Origin: Pseudomonas sp. 10S4
Lineage (GTDB): Bacteria; Pseudomonadota; Gammaproteobacteria; Pseudomonadales; Pseudomonadaceae
DNA: 64,000 nt
Assembly: GCF_034344865.1 (NCBI RefSeq)
Contig: NZ_CP133774.1
Coordinates: forward strand, 3,410,001 to 3,474,000
Direction of reading: 5' to 3'
Under the pieces are notes generated by a model, which was given only the letters and a program-made list of their open reading frames with translations, was not told the origin of the DNA and ran no database searches. The position numbers were made by a program, and so were the translations under genes. Shown in pieces: positions 36,826 to 44,587 of the stretch. Position 1 is the first letter of the stretch. Each line of letters begins with the position of its first letter.

Positions 36826-37262
36826 ATGTCATTCGTAGCTGAATCAATTAGTGAAGAAGATGGGAAAAAATGCATTGGGAGCAATACCCTGAATATCAAA
36901 ATCTGTGGAAGGCTCATCCAAGTTATTGGGTGATAGATCGTGAGCTTGATGTTTTTATTTGGAGTGTTAAAGGGCGGATGCCTGAGTGGCCTAATGAGAT
37001 ATTCGGGTTGTACTGGAAAGGGAATGGGGACAGTAGGATAGAGGTAATCAGGACGCTAAAGGTAAGCCCAGGCACAGATGAAAAGTTATGTGATGTTTTT
37101 TGGGATGTTATGCGAATTAAACTTCCAGAATCACTCGAGTTGGAGCGGGGGCAGATTGAGAATGCTCTGAAGAATGCATTAGAGGCTTTTTCAAAGCGCG
37201 TCGGCGGCATAGGGGATGTCCGGGTATCTATTCGCAAGTCAATAAATAAATTGGTTTATTAA
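36826..37262 (+). pseudogene. Immunity-like protein, copy 2, frameshifted in a poly-A tract
   Basis: A proper start (GAGGGA then ATG 36826) gives MSFVAESISEEDGKK and then runs out at ~36933. The protein's body continues one base away, from ATG 36870 (MHWEQYPEYQNLWKAHPSYW), to 37262 and has no ribosome-binding site of its own. A six-A run at 36864-36869 is one base short of joining the two halves. The body (WVIDRELDVFIWSVKGRMPE) is ~85% like copy 1. Confidence 0.72.
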
Positions 37263-37364
37263 TTGATATTTGTATAGTGGTGATCTGAATGGCTGGGTTC
37301 TCCTTATTTACTGCATTAAACGTTTTAAAACAACTGTCAATGTATGATGAGTATAAACAAAAAC

Positions 37365-37416
37365 GGGACGGATTTATTTTTTAGAATCGTGCGCCAAGAA
37401 AATAAAGCTGTCCCAT
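37365..37416. repeat. Hairpin repeat, copy 3 (GGGACGGATTTATTTTTT)
   Basis: CGGGACGGATTTATTTTTTA, GTGCGCC centre, AAAATAAAGCTGTCCC. Sits between copies 2 and 3, within an almost identical flank (TGAGTATAAACAAAAACGGG-AC occurs at 36677 and 37350). Confidence 0.8.
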
Positions 37417-37491
37417 TTTTTTTGTTAGTTTCGCATGTTGTTGAATTGTTGTCTAAGATTTAAAGAAGTTACTATTGCTGAGGGAAGTGCA

Positions 37492-37852
37492 ATGTCATTC
37501 GTAGCTGAATCAATTAGTGAAGAAGATGGAAAAAATGGATTGGGAGCAATACCCTGAATATCAAAATCTGTGGAAGGCTCATCCAAGTTTCTGGGTGATA
37601 GATCGTGAGCTTGATGTTTTTATTTGGAGTGTTAGAGGCCGGATGCCTGAATGGCCTAATGAAGTTTTCGGGTTGTACTGGAAAGGGAATGGGGGCGGTA
37701 GGGTTGAAGTGATTGAGACGCTAAAGGAAAACCCAGGCACAGATGAGAAGTTATGCGATGTTTTTGATGTTGTACGTATCAAACTTCCCGCGTCGCTCGA
37801 GTTGGAGCGGAAACAGATTGAGAATGTTCTTGAAGAAGCTTTTGAGGCTTAG
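37492..37852 (+). pseudogene. Immunity-like protein, copy 3, frameshifted and cut at the 3' end
   Basis: The start ATG 37492 gives MSFVAESISEEDGKNGLGAI then a stop. The body starts in a different frame at ATG 37535 (MDWEQYPEYQNLWKAHPSFW) and ends at 37852 with EEAFEA. Compared with copies 1 and 2 it lacks the final GDVRVSIR region. The shift again falls in the poly-A tract, but by a different number of bases than copy 2. The stop lies at a probable recombination junction with the toxin-like fragment that follows. Confidence 0.7.
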
Positions 37853-38043
37853 TAATTGATCCTTTTGCCTCGTCAACCGATAACGGTCATCTAACTGGCC
37901 AGAATTTAACGGATTTTCAGCTGGGCGAGTCGTCGCTTAGTACGGTCGCTGCAGATGGGATCACGTTTGAATCCCTTGCCGGCAAGGATCTCACCGCTCT
38001 GGGCGTTGTTGCGATTGGCTACTCATTCTATGAGGCTGAGCAA

Positions 38044-39555
38044 ATGGCTCAACAGCAAGCGGCGAGAGGAAATAGTGCTGCGGCTGAAAAGACCATGATG
38101 GATTGGACTGTCAGTACGGAAGGTGGAATAACCGGAGGTGCGTTGGCGGCAGAAAATGCTGCACCACTCCTGCTTGGAGGTCCTGCTGGATGGATTGGCT
38201 ACAGTGCGCTGGTACTCGGCGGAGGAATAGCTGGCAGTATTGCACCTAGCGCAACGCAGCATTTATTCGATGCGCTTACAGACTCTTCAAGTCCTGTCGC
38301 CACCTCCCAAACTACCAATGCGGATGGTAGTTTTTGGAATACGCTAACGTATACGAATGGGATTCAGGCGTCACAACTAACATACTCACCACCCGGTCTA
38401 ACCCCGCTATACCAAGATACTGTAAAAGTCCTCGATGGCAATGGTGGTTATACCGAGGTTTCAGCGTCGATTTCAAGTACCGGCATAGATACGAAAACAA
38501 GCGTTTACGCGTTGGCCAATGGGCAGTCAGCATTGCAAAGCACTACTACACTTTCTGCTGATGCTTTAGGTAATACCCAGGAAGTTATCTCCAATGGGGC
38601 AGGTAATCCTACAGAAATAATTTACGACGCCCCACAAAATAGTGGCGGAGATACACAAACCCAATCGATTTTTAATAGCAGTGGTCAAGTTGAAAACTCA
38701 CAAAGTATCAATACACAAACCAGTGGTTTGGTCTTTGACTCCATTTCTGGTATTGGTGCCGTTGCTAACCTTAACAGTGCTGGGGTTTCTTTGGCTGACG
38801 GATCCAGTGCGACGGTAATTGGCTCCAATAACAGCGTTAATGTTGGCGCAGGAAGTCAAGCCACCATCAATGGCTCGGACAATAACATCACTGGCGCAAC
38901 TAACGCTTCAGTAGATCTGGCAAGCGGATCGAGCTGGGACGTCGTGACGATGATGAAAAATGGCGAAGTAATCATCGCTAGCGCAGACACCGGAACAACT
39001 ATCAACGCCAGCAATAGCACCGTGGCCATCGGCGCAGATACCAGCGTCTCAATTAACGGCAGCGCTGACAAAGTCACTGGAGGCATTGGTGATACGGTCA
39101 TCACCCTGGGAACGGGAGAAAACGTCACACTGGGGACAGGAAGTACGCTGGCCATGACCGGCACCAATGAAGAAGCCAATCTGTCGAACGGCACCGTTTG
39201 GCTGGGTGCCAACACGACCTTGACCGGTAGTGGATTGACCGGCTCCAACGACACACTGGGCGGCAGCGCCAGCGACTCGGTTGTCGAGTACGGCAACAAT
39301 GACGTTACGTCATTGGGGCTGGGAAGCACGCTGGCCATGACCGGCACCAACGAAGAAGCGAACCTGTCGAACGGCACCGTTTGGCTGGGTGCGAAGGGCG
39401 TGACCGGTATTCTTGAGGTGATTACCACCCAGACGGCATTGGCCAACGCGCAGCAACAGCAGATCAGCGCGCTGGCTGGCTGGCAGAACGCACGGATTCA
39501 ATTGGCGTCGAGCTTGGGGAGCCTGGATTTGCAAAGTCTTTACTCGACGCCTTGA
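38044..39555 (+). pseudogene. Repeat-rich secreted protein fragment fused in frame to a TolC-family C terminus
   Basis: The frame is open from 37847 with no start; the first ATG is 38044 without a ribosome-binding site. A glycine-rich hydrophobic stretch (LLGGPAGWIGYSALVLGGGI, ~residue 40) precedes a Thr/Asn/Ser-rich region and beta-helix-like repeats (GSTLAMTGTNEEANLSNGTV twice, period ~61 residues). At ~39391 the sequence turns into the end of a TolC-type channel: GVTGILEVITTQTALANAQQ then NARIQLASSLGSLDLQSL. The fragment lacks its N terminus, C-terminal secretion signal and the first ~400 residues of TolC. It resembles large T1SS-exported proteins. A natural single protein of this shape is improbable. 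Confidence 0.8.
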
Positions 39556-39678
39556 AGTCCGCTCGGCGTATCCGTACCGTTTTGGTTGGTTTTTTTCCAC
39601 GAAAAGCGACTAGCCAGTAGCAATACAAGGCGAATGCAATTAAACACTGAGCACCGTTCGTGCTGATCAGGGAAGAAC

Positions 39679-40407
39679 ATGATGACTACAAAGAAACTGC
39701 TGAGCTCGATGGTCGTTCTCGGCTTCATGACTGCTGCCGGACAGGTGCAAGCAGGTTGCGAGGATGCACCTTTCGGCACGCAATCGTTCACCATTTGCAA
39801 AGTCTGGCCGGCGTATGACGACCAGACGATTGTCGCAACATCGACATTTAAGCCCGATTCCGCCGATGCCAACAATGATGGCGGTAATGTCGATCTCGAG
39901 TTGGGGCTCATCCAGTCTTCCAGCTCGAAACGCCTGGCCAGCTACCGTAAAAAAGACGCCTATTATTCGGACGCTGTGGCGTATGAAGGGCTGGCGATTG
40001 ATACGGCGCGCTACAAGTTGACGCCGGACGATCGCGCGTTTGGCATTCGCTCGAATTTTGAACACAGCTCAAGCGTCGCCCCGTACCACAAAACCGAACT
40101 GGCGCTGTATCTCAAGCAGGGCGATACATTGCGTCCAGTGTTGGAAGGGCTGGTCATTTCCACGGGCCGGGGCGAGTGGGACGGTCACTGCGCGGGACAG
40201 GGCGAGGAAACTCAAAGAACCGTCGATATCGGCAAAACACTGCATAACGGCTTTGCGGATCTTGTGGTCAGTTCAACGGTGACGGTGACTGAAAACTTCG
40301 TCGTTGGTGAAGAGTGTCAGGACACGTCTAAAACGTCGAAAACAACCCGTGTCACCCTGAGCTACGACGGTAAACACTACGTCGTGCCAGAAGCACTCAA
40401 AGGTTAA
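39679..40407 (+). CDS. Hypothetical periplasmic protein
   Basis: A 242-residue protein with a signal peptide (LLSSMVVLGFMTAAGQVQA) and four cysteines in the mature part (AGCEDAPF, FTICKVWPAY, DGHCAGQG, GEECQDTS), likely two disulfides. GC content is back to chromosome level. No domain recognised. It is 6 bp from fosA, possibly co-transcribed. Confidence 0.78.
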   Translation: MMTTKKLLSSMVVLGFMTAAGQVQAGCEDAPFGTQSFTICKVWPAYDDQTIVATSTFKPDSADANNDGGNVDLELGLIQSSSSKRLASYRKKDAYYSDAVAYEGLAIDTARYKLTPDDRAFGIRSNFEHSSSVAPYHKTELALYLKQGDTLRPVLEGLVISTGRGEWDGHCAGQGEETQRTVDIGKTLHNGFADLVVSSTVTVTENFVVGEECQDTSKTSKTTRVTLSYDGKHYVVPEALKG

Positions 40408-40413
40408 TCCCCC

Positions 40414-40830
40414 ATGCTCACCGGCCTCAACCACCTGACCCTTGCCGTCACCGACCTGAACCGCAGCGTGGCGTTCTACCAAGGCTTGCTGCAACTGCGC
40501 CTCGACGCGAGTTGGGACGCCGGCGCCTATCTCTCGCTGCCGGGTCTGTGGTTGTGCCTGTCACTCGATCCACTGCGCAAACCCGAACCCGCCGCTGACT
40601 ACACCCATTACGCGTTCACCGTCAGTGCGGCGGACTTCCCTGTGTTCGTTGAAAAGCTGCGCTCGGCCCAGGTTCAGGAATGGCGCGACAACCGCAGCGA
40701 AGGTGCGTCGTTCTACTTCCTCGACCCGGACGGCCACAAGCTTGAAGTCCATGTCGGTGACCTGGCCTCACGCCTGGCAGCCTGTCGACAGCGCCCATAT
40801 GCCGGAATGAAGTTCTTCGACGATCAGTAA
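40414..40830 (+). CDS. fosA: Fosfomycin glutathione transferase FosA
   Basis: A 138-residue glyoxalase-superfamily enzyme very close to chromosomal Pseudomonas Fos[21 protein letters not shown] carries His7, [14 protein letters not shown] carries the second metal-binding His (~64), and [20 protein letters not shown] carries the metal Glu. It adds glutathione to the epoxide of fosfomycin using Mn2+ and K+ in the cytoplasm. Terminal [16 protein letters not shown] matches the family. Intrinsic fosfomycin resistance is expected. Confidence 0.94.
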   Translation: MLTGLNHLTLAVTDLNRSVAFYQGLLQLRLDASWDAGAYLSLPGLWLCLSLDPLRKPEPAADYTHYAFTVSAADFPVFVEKLRSAQVQEWRDNRSEGASFYFLDPDGHKLEVHVGDLASRLAACRQRPYAGMKFFDDQ

Positions 40831-40895
40831 GTCGATCCCCGAAAACCTGAGATAGACTTGCGTCCATTCGCCCAAACGCTTCAACAGGACTCCCC

Positions 40896-41534
40896 ATGAC
40901 TCCATCGCTGCTAATGGCCGTGCTCGCTTCCGGTTTTATCTACGGCATCACACCCGGGCCGGGCGTGCTGGCGGTGTTCGGGATTGGCGCGGCCCGTGGT
41001 CGGCGCGCGGGGGCGGGGTTCTTGTGCGGGCATTTGCTCGGGGATGTGGTTTGGTGCAGCACCGCGTTGATCGCGATTGTCGGCGCCCGGGAAATCGGCA
41101 GTACCGCGTTCGATGTGTTGGGCGTGCTCAGCGGCCTGTATTTGTTCTGGCTCGGCCTGCGCGCGGTTCGCGCTCGTCGCAGCAGCGCCGAAGCACCGCA
41201 AGGGCCGGCGCGGCAGCCGTTCTGGCACGGTATTTTGTTTGGCCTGACCAATCCGAAAGCCTATCCGGTGGCGGTGGCGACCTTCACCGCGCTGTTGTCC
41301 AGCCGCGCCGAATTGCTCCATTGGTCGATGCTGCCGTGGCTGATTGCCCTGAGCTTTGTGGGCGGATTGCTGGCGTACGCTATCCTCATTGGCATTGTCG
41401 GTGCGCGGCGGGTGCGCACCTTGTATCAACGCCATGAACTGTTGATCACCCGGTTGTGCGGGGTGATGTTTATCGGTTTCGCCATCAATGCCCTCGCGCA
41501 TGCATTGCCGGGGTTGGTGACGAACAAGGCTTGA
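40896..41534 (+). CDS. LysE/RhtB-family exporter
   Basis: A 212-residue inner-membrane protein with six predicted helices. LLMAVLASGFIYGITPGPGV is the LysE start, with the conserved PGP; GFLCGHLLGDVVWCSTALIA and LFGLTNPKAYPVAVATFTAL follow. This family exports basic or hydroxylated amino acids and derivatives. Substrate unknown. The ATG is 66 bp after fosA; operon membership is possible but not shown. Confidence 0.9.
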   Translation: MTPSLLMAVLASGFIYGITPGPGVLAVFGIGAARGRRAGAGFLCGHLLGDVVWCSTALIAIVGAREIGSTAFDVLGVLSGLYLFWLGLRAVRARRSSAEAPQGPARQPFWHGILFGLTNPKAYPVAVATFTALLSSRAELLHWSMLPWLIALSFVGGLLAYAILIGIVGARRVRTLYQRHELLITRLCGVMFIGFAINALAHALPGLVTNKA

Positions 41535-41624
41535 GGCTGATTGCAGGGAGGCGTCAGTGACACAGTCATAACGGTCAAGGACGGTTTTTTTATCGCTGCA
41601 TTCTCCGGACACGCTCCCTGCACC

Positions 41625-42974
41625 ATGGCCACCAGAAATTCCGCGCCTTTGGCGAGTTACATTGACCTGTTGCTGGACGCCGTTTGTGCGGTGGATAAAC
41701 AAGGTCGCTTTGTATTTGTCAGTGCAGCCTGCGAGCGTATTTTCGGTTACACCCCTGACGAACTGATCGGCCAGCCGATGATCGACCTGGTGCACCCCGC
41801 CGACCGTCAGCGCACCCTCGATGCCGCGCGGGAAATCATGGGCGGCGAGCCCAAGCTCAACTTCGAAAACCGTTACCTGCGCAAGGACGGCCGCGTGGCG
41901 CATATCCTCTGGTCGGCACGTTGGTCGGAAGTCGATCAACTGCGCATCGCCGTGGCCCGGGACATCACCGAACGCAAACAGGCCGAGTCACGACAAGCGG
42001 CGTTGTATGCGATTTCCGAAGCAGCCCATGCAGCGGAAGATTTGCTGGCGCTGTTCAAACGCATCCACTCGATCATCGGCGAATGGTTGCCGGCGCTGAA
42101 TTTCTCCGTCGCGCTGTACGACGAACACTGTGCGCAGCTGAACTTTCCCTATCACGTCGACGACCGCGAACATCAGCCCGAACTGCCGGGCACCGTCACC
42201 GGACGCTTGTGCGCCGAGGTGATTCGCAGCGGTCAGCCGATCCTGTTGACGCCGGACCAGGATGACCCACCCGAGGGCTTCGAAGTGTTGGTGGCGGGGC
42301 AGGACTCACCGTGCTGGCTCGGCGTGCCACTGAACTCGCAAAACGGCACCATCGGCGCGCTGATCGTCAAAAGCGTGGCCGGTGGCGAGCGCTACACCGA
42401 GCAAGACAAAGAACTGCTGCAATACGTCTGCGCCCAAGTGGCGACTGCCATCGAACGCAAGCAATTGCACGCGCGGCTGCAGCGCATGGCCCAGTACGAT
42501 CAACTGACCCAGTTGCCGAACCGCGAATTACTCCGCGACCGGCTCAAGGCGTCGCTGGCGCGGGCCCGTTTGGAGGGCGGACGGATGGCGTTGCTGTACG
42601 TTGATCTCGACCGTTTCAAACAGGTCAACGACACCCACGGCCATGCGGTCGGCGACATGCTGCTGCAAGCGGTGGCCAATCGGCTCAAGGGTTGCGTGCG
42701 CGATAGCGACACGGTGGCACGCATCGGCGGGGATGAGTTCGTGGTGCTGCTGCACAGCATTCATGCGGCCGAAGACGCCGCCAGCGTCGCCGCAAAAATC
42801 CGTCAGGTGCTGGTGCAGCCTTTGCGCCTGGACGGCCACAGCCTGAACATCGAACCCAGCATCGGTGCAGCGCTCTATCCCGAGCACGGCACAGAAGAAA
42901 AGCAGTTGTTCCGCTACGCCGATGAGGCCATGTACGCAGTCAAACGCCTGCGTCACCCGCCGCTTGAGGTCTGA
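41625..42974 (+). CDS. PAS-GAF diguanylate cyclase
   Basis: A 449-residue protein, start ATG 41625 (the frame is open upstream but without a better start). PAS domain ~residues 10-125 (VDKQGRFVFVSAACERIFGY), GAF domain ~130-285 (SVALYDEHCAQLNFPY), GGDEF domain ~290-445 with LTQLPNRELLRDRLKASLAR and the active site RIGGDEFVVLL. It makes cyclic di-GMP from two GTP in the cytoplasm in response to signals sensed by PAS/GAF. No EAL domain, so no phosphodiesterase activity is expected. Confidence 0.93.
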   Translation: MATRNSAPLASYIDLLLDAVCAVDKQGRFVFVSAACERIFGYTPDELIGQPMIDLVHPADRQRTLDAAREIMGGEPKLNFENRYLRKDGRVAHILWSARWSEVDQLRIAVARDITERKQAESRQAALYAISEAAHAAEDLLALFKRIHSIIGEWLPALNFSVALYDEHCAQLNFPYHVDDREHQPELPGTVTGRLCAEVIRSGQPILLTPDQDDPPEGFEVLVAGQDSPCWLGVPLNSQNGTIGALIVKSVAGGERYTEQDKELLQYVCAQVATAIERKQLHARLQRMAQYDQLTQLPNRELLRDRLKASLARARLEGGRMALLYVDLDRFKQVNDTHGHAVGDMLLQAVANRLKGCVRDSDTVARIGGDEFVVLLHSIHAAEDAASVAAKIRQVLVQPLRLDGHSLNIEPSIGAALYPEHGTEEKQLFRYADEAMYAVKRLRHPPLEV

Positions 42975-43090
42975 ACGTTCGCTGCCGTTCGTCGCAGCAT
43001 CCCCAGCTTTTCTAAACCTTTGGGCGGATCTGAATTCAGATTCTTTGCGAGTGTTTGCTCGCCGAAATCATCACCAAGAGGAAGAGAATC

Positions 43091-43249
43091 ATGCCTACTT
43101 CAAGAAACTCGAACTCGGGAAACTTCGCCAACGATCGAACGAAGGCATCTGAAGCCGGTCGCAAAGGTGGGAAAACCACCACCACGACTGTCGAGAAAGA
43201 CCCTGCGAAAACCGATATGGGCCGCAAAGGTGGTCAGAAGTCTCGGTAG
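43091..43249 (+). CDS. KGG-motif stress protein (con-10/GsiB-like)
   Basis: A 52-residue hydrophilic protein from ATG 43091 with AAGAGGAAGAG ahead. Two copies of the KGG motif occur: AGRKGGKTTTTT and MGRKGGQKSR, with FANDRTKASEAGRKGG. Such proteins are strongly induced in general stress and stationary phase. A terminator hairpin follows at 43275. Too short for most gene callers but well supported by the motif. Confidence 0.85.
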   Translation: MPTSRNSNSGNFANDRTKASEAGRKGGKTTTTTVEKDPAKTDMGRKGGQKSR

Positions 43250-43274
43250 TGGTGAAGGATGTTTTGATTGAGCG

Positions 43275-43306
43275 GCGGGGGCGAAAGCCCCCGTTTGAAT
43301 TTTTTC
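43275..43306 (+). terminator. Intrinsic terminator after the KGG gene
   Basis: CGGGGGCGAAAGCCCCCG stem with GAAA-type loop, then TTTGAATTTTTT. The DUF4142 gene starts 18 bp later, and GAAGGAG overlaps the T run, so transcription may be re-initiated or read through. Confidence 0.8.
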
Positions 43307-43323
43307 AGAAGGAGGGCGCGACC

Positions 43324-43827
43324 ATGAGCCGGATGGCCACCCATTTACGCAACGCCAGTTTTGCCACGCTACTGGGCCTGTGTGCCACCAGCGCCTTTGC
43401 GCAGTCGCCTGCCGACTTCATCAACGATGCGTCCGCCAAAGGCATGGCCGACATCGAAGCCAGCCGTCTGGCGCATCAGAAAACTGAATCCAAAGAGGTT
43501 AAGGACTACACCATCGTGGTCATCAACGACCTGACCACCGCCAACCAGCACCTGGCGAAAATCGCCAAGAAGCTCGACCTGCCGGTGGCGCCTCGCGAGG
43601 ACGTGATCGACAAGTCCAAAGCGCTGATTCCGCAAGTTAAGGAAGACGCGGCCTTCGATCAGGCTTATGTCGCCAGTCAGGTGAAAACCACCCAAGAAGC
43701 CATCGCGCAGATCCAGCAAGAAGCGCAGACCACCGACGTGCCGGAAATCAAAGCGTTTGCCGAAGAAACCCTGCCAAAACTGCAAAACCACCTGCAGATG
43801 GCCAAGGCGTTGCAAGCCAGCCGCTAG
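43324..43827 (+). CDS. DUF4142 periplasmic protein
   Basis: A 167-residue protein with a signal peptide (ASFATLLGLCATSAFAQS). FINDASAKGMADIEASRLAH starts the ferritin-like helical DUF4142 domain; VKDYTIVVINDLTTANQHLA and EIKAFAEETLPKLQNHLQMA complete it. The function is unknown; often stress- or RpoS-linked, in line with the adjacent KGG gene. Strong ribosome-binding site (GAAGGAGGG). Confidence 0.9.
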   Translation: MSRMATHLRNASFATLLGLCATSAFAQSPADFINDASAKGMADIEASRLAHQKTESKEVKDYTIVVINDLTTANQHLAKIAKKLDLPVAPREDVIDKSKALIPQVKEDAAFDQAYVASQVKTTQEAIAQIQQEAQTTDVPEIKAFAEETLPKLQNHLQMAKALQASR

Positions 43828-43839
43828 GCTGTTCATGTG

Positions 43840-43869
43840 TTTCGCGAGTGGCCTGAGCCACTCGCGAAT
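43840..43869. terminator. Hairpin between convergent genes
   Basis: TTCGCGAGTGGC CTGA GCCACTCGCGAA is a perfect 12-bp stem in the 48-bp gap between DUF4142 and the iron-permease-like gene. No strong T run on either strand, so termination may be partial. Confidence 0.6.
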
Positions 43870-43875
43870 ACTCAT

Positions 43876-44286
43876 TTAGCACTGATCCAGATTTGGTTTG
43901 CGTTTGTCATCGGCAGCCGCGCTTTCCAGCGAAATCGTCTCGTTCTCGCCAATCGCCCGATACATCGCCCTGAGTTCTTCCAGTTCCTTGAGGCTCTTGC
44001 CATCCAGTCCGAGCATCGCGTTCTGGGCGTCGGTGGTGGCGCGCAGCAGCTCATCAATCTTTAGATGCAAAATATCGTTGTCGCGGTTCTGGGTGTTTTG
44101 AATCACAAACACCATCAGGAACGTGATGATCGTCGTCGACGTATTGATGATCAGCTGCCAGGTATCGTTGTAATGAAACATCGGCCCGGTCATCGCCCAA
44201 ATAACGATCAGCGCCACCGCGACCACAAACGTCTTCGGACTGCCTGCCCACATCGAAAGAGCCTGAGACATTTTTGCGAATTTCAT
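43876..44286 (-). CDS. Low-affinity iron permease-like membrane protein
   Basis: A 136-residue protein with two helices, KTFVVAVALIVIWAMTGPMF and LIINTSTTIITFLMVFVIQN, followed by TQNRDNDILHLKIDELLRAT, the signature of the Iron_permease (PF04120) family. Bacterial members are inner-membrane proteins of poorly tested transport role. Single gene. Confidence 0.88.
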   Translation of the reverse strand: MKFAKMSQALSMWAGSPKTFVVAVALIVIWAMTGPMFHYNDTWQLIINTSTTIITFLMVFVIQNTQNRDNDILHLKIDELLRATTDAQNAMLGLDGKSLKELEELRAMYRAIGENETISLESAAADDKRKPNLDQC

Positions 44287-44587
44287 TGCCGTTTTCCTTA
44301 TAGAGGATGCGTCTGAATTTCAGACAGCGACGGCTTGTTGAAATTTCTTTTTACAATTCAATCGAAGTGAACGCTAAAAGATCGCAGCCTTCGGCAGCTC
44401 CGTGGAATGCGATTGGCGTAGGAGCTGCCGAAGGCTGCGATCTTGATGGTCTGGAGGAGGATTGTCCCTCGCCCACGACGCTGTTCCTGAACGGAATCTT
44501 TCTTTGTGCCGGTTTGTGTCTAGTATCAATGGCAGTCAAATCGCCAGCATGCGAAATCACGGATCGAAACCAAGTAAGAGGCTACTC
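44287..44587. other. Intergenic region upstream of the HsdR-N nuclease, with a REP palindrome
   Basis: It holds the GCAGCCTTCGGCAGCTCC-type palindrome at 44378-44444 and the promoters of two divergent genes. No further gene seen. Confidence 0.6.
44378..44444. repeat. REP palindrome of the GCAGCCTTCGGCAGCTCC family
   Basis: AAGATCGCAGCCTTCGGCAG-CTCC and its exact reverse complement GGAGCTGCCGAAGGCTGCGA-TCTT separated by ~19 bp. The only copy of this family in the window. Confidence 0.88.

Larger units (their letters stand above)
36600..37855 (+). repeat. Tandem duplication of an immunity-like gene unit (~665 bp)
   Basis: The unit from ~36600 (ACGTTTAAAGCAACTGTCAA style flank, hairpin repeat, gene) is repeated from ~37265 with near-identical flanks, for example GTTACTATTGCTGAGGGAAG before each start. 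The first gene copy at 36151 is more diverged, so this duplication is recent. Confidence 0.75.

Noticed and set aside
36820..37540. Programmed ribosomal frameshifting at the A tracts of the immunity-like copies
   Set aside because: Copies 2 and 3 would need opposite shifts, and the preceding bases do not form a canonical slippery heptamer; length variation is simpler.
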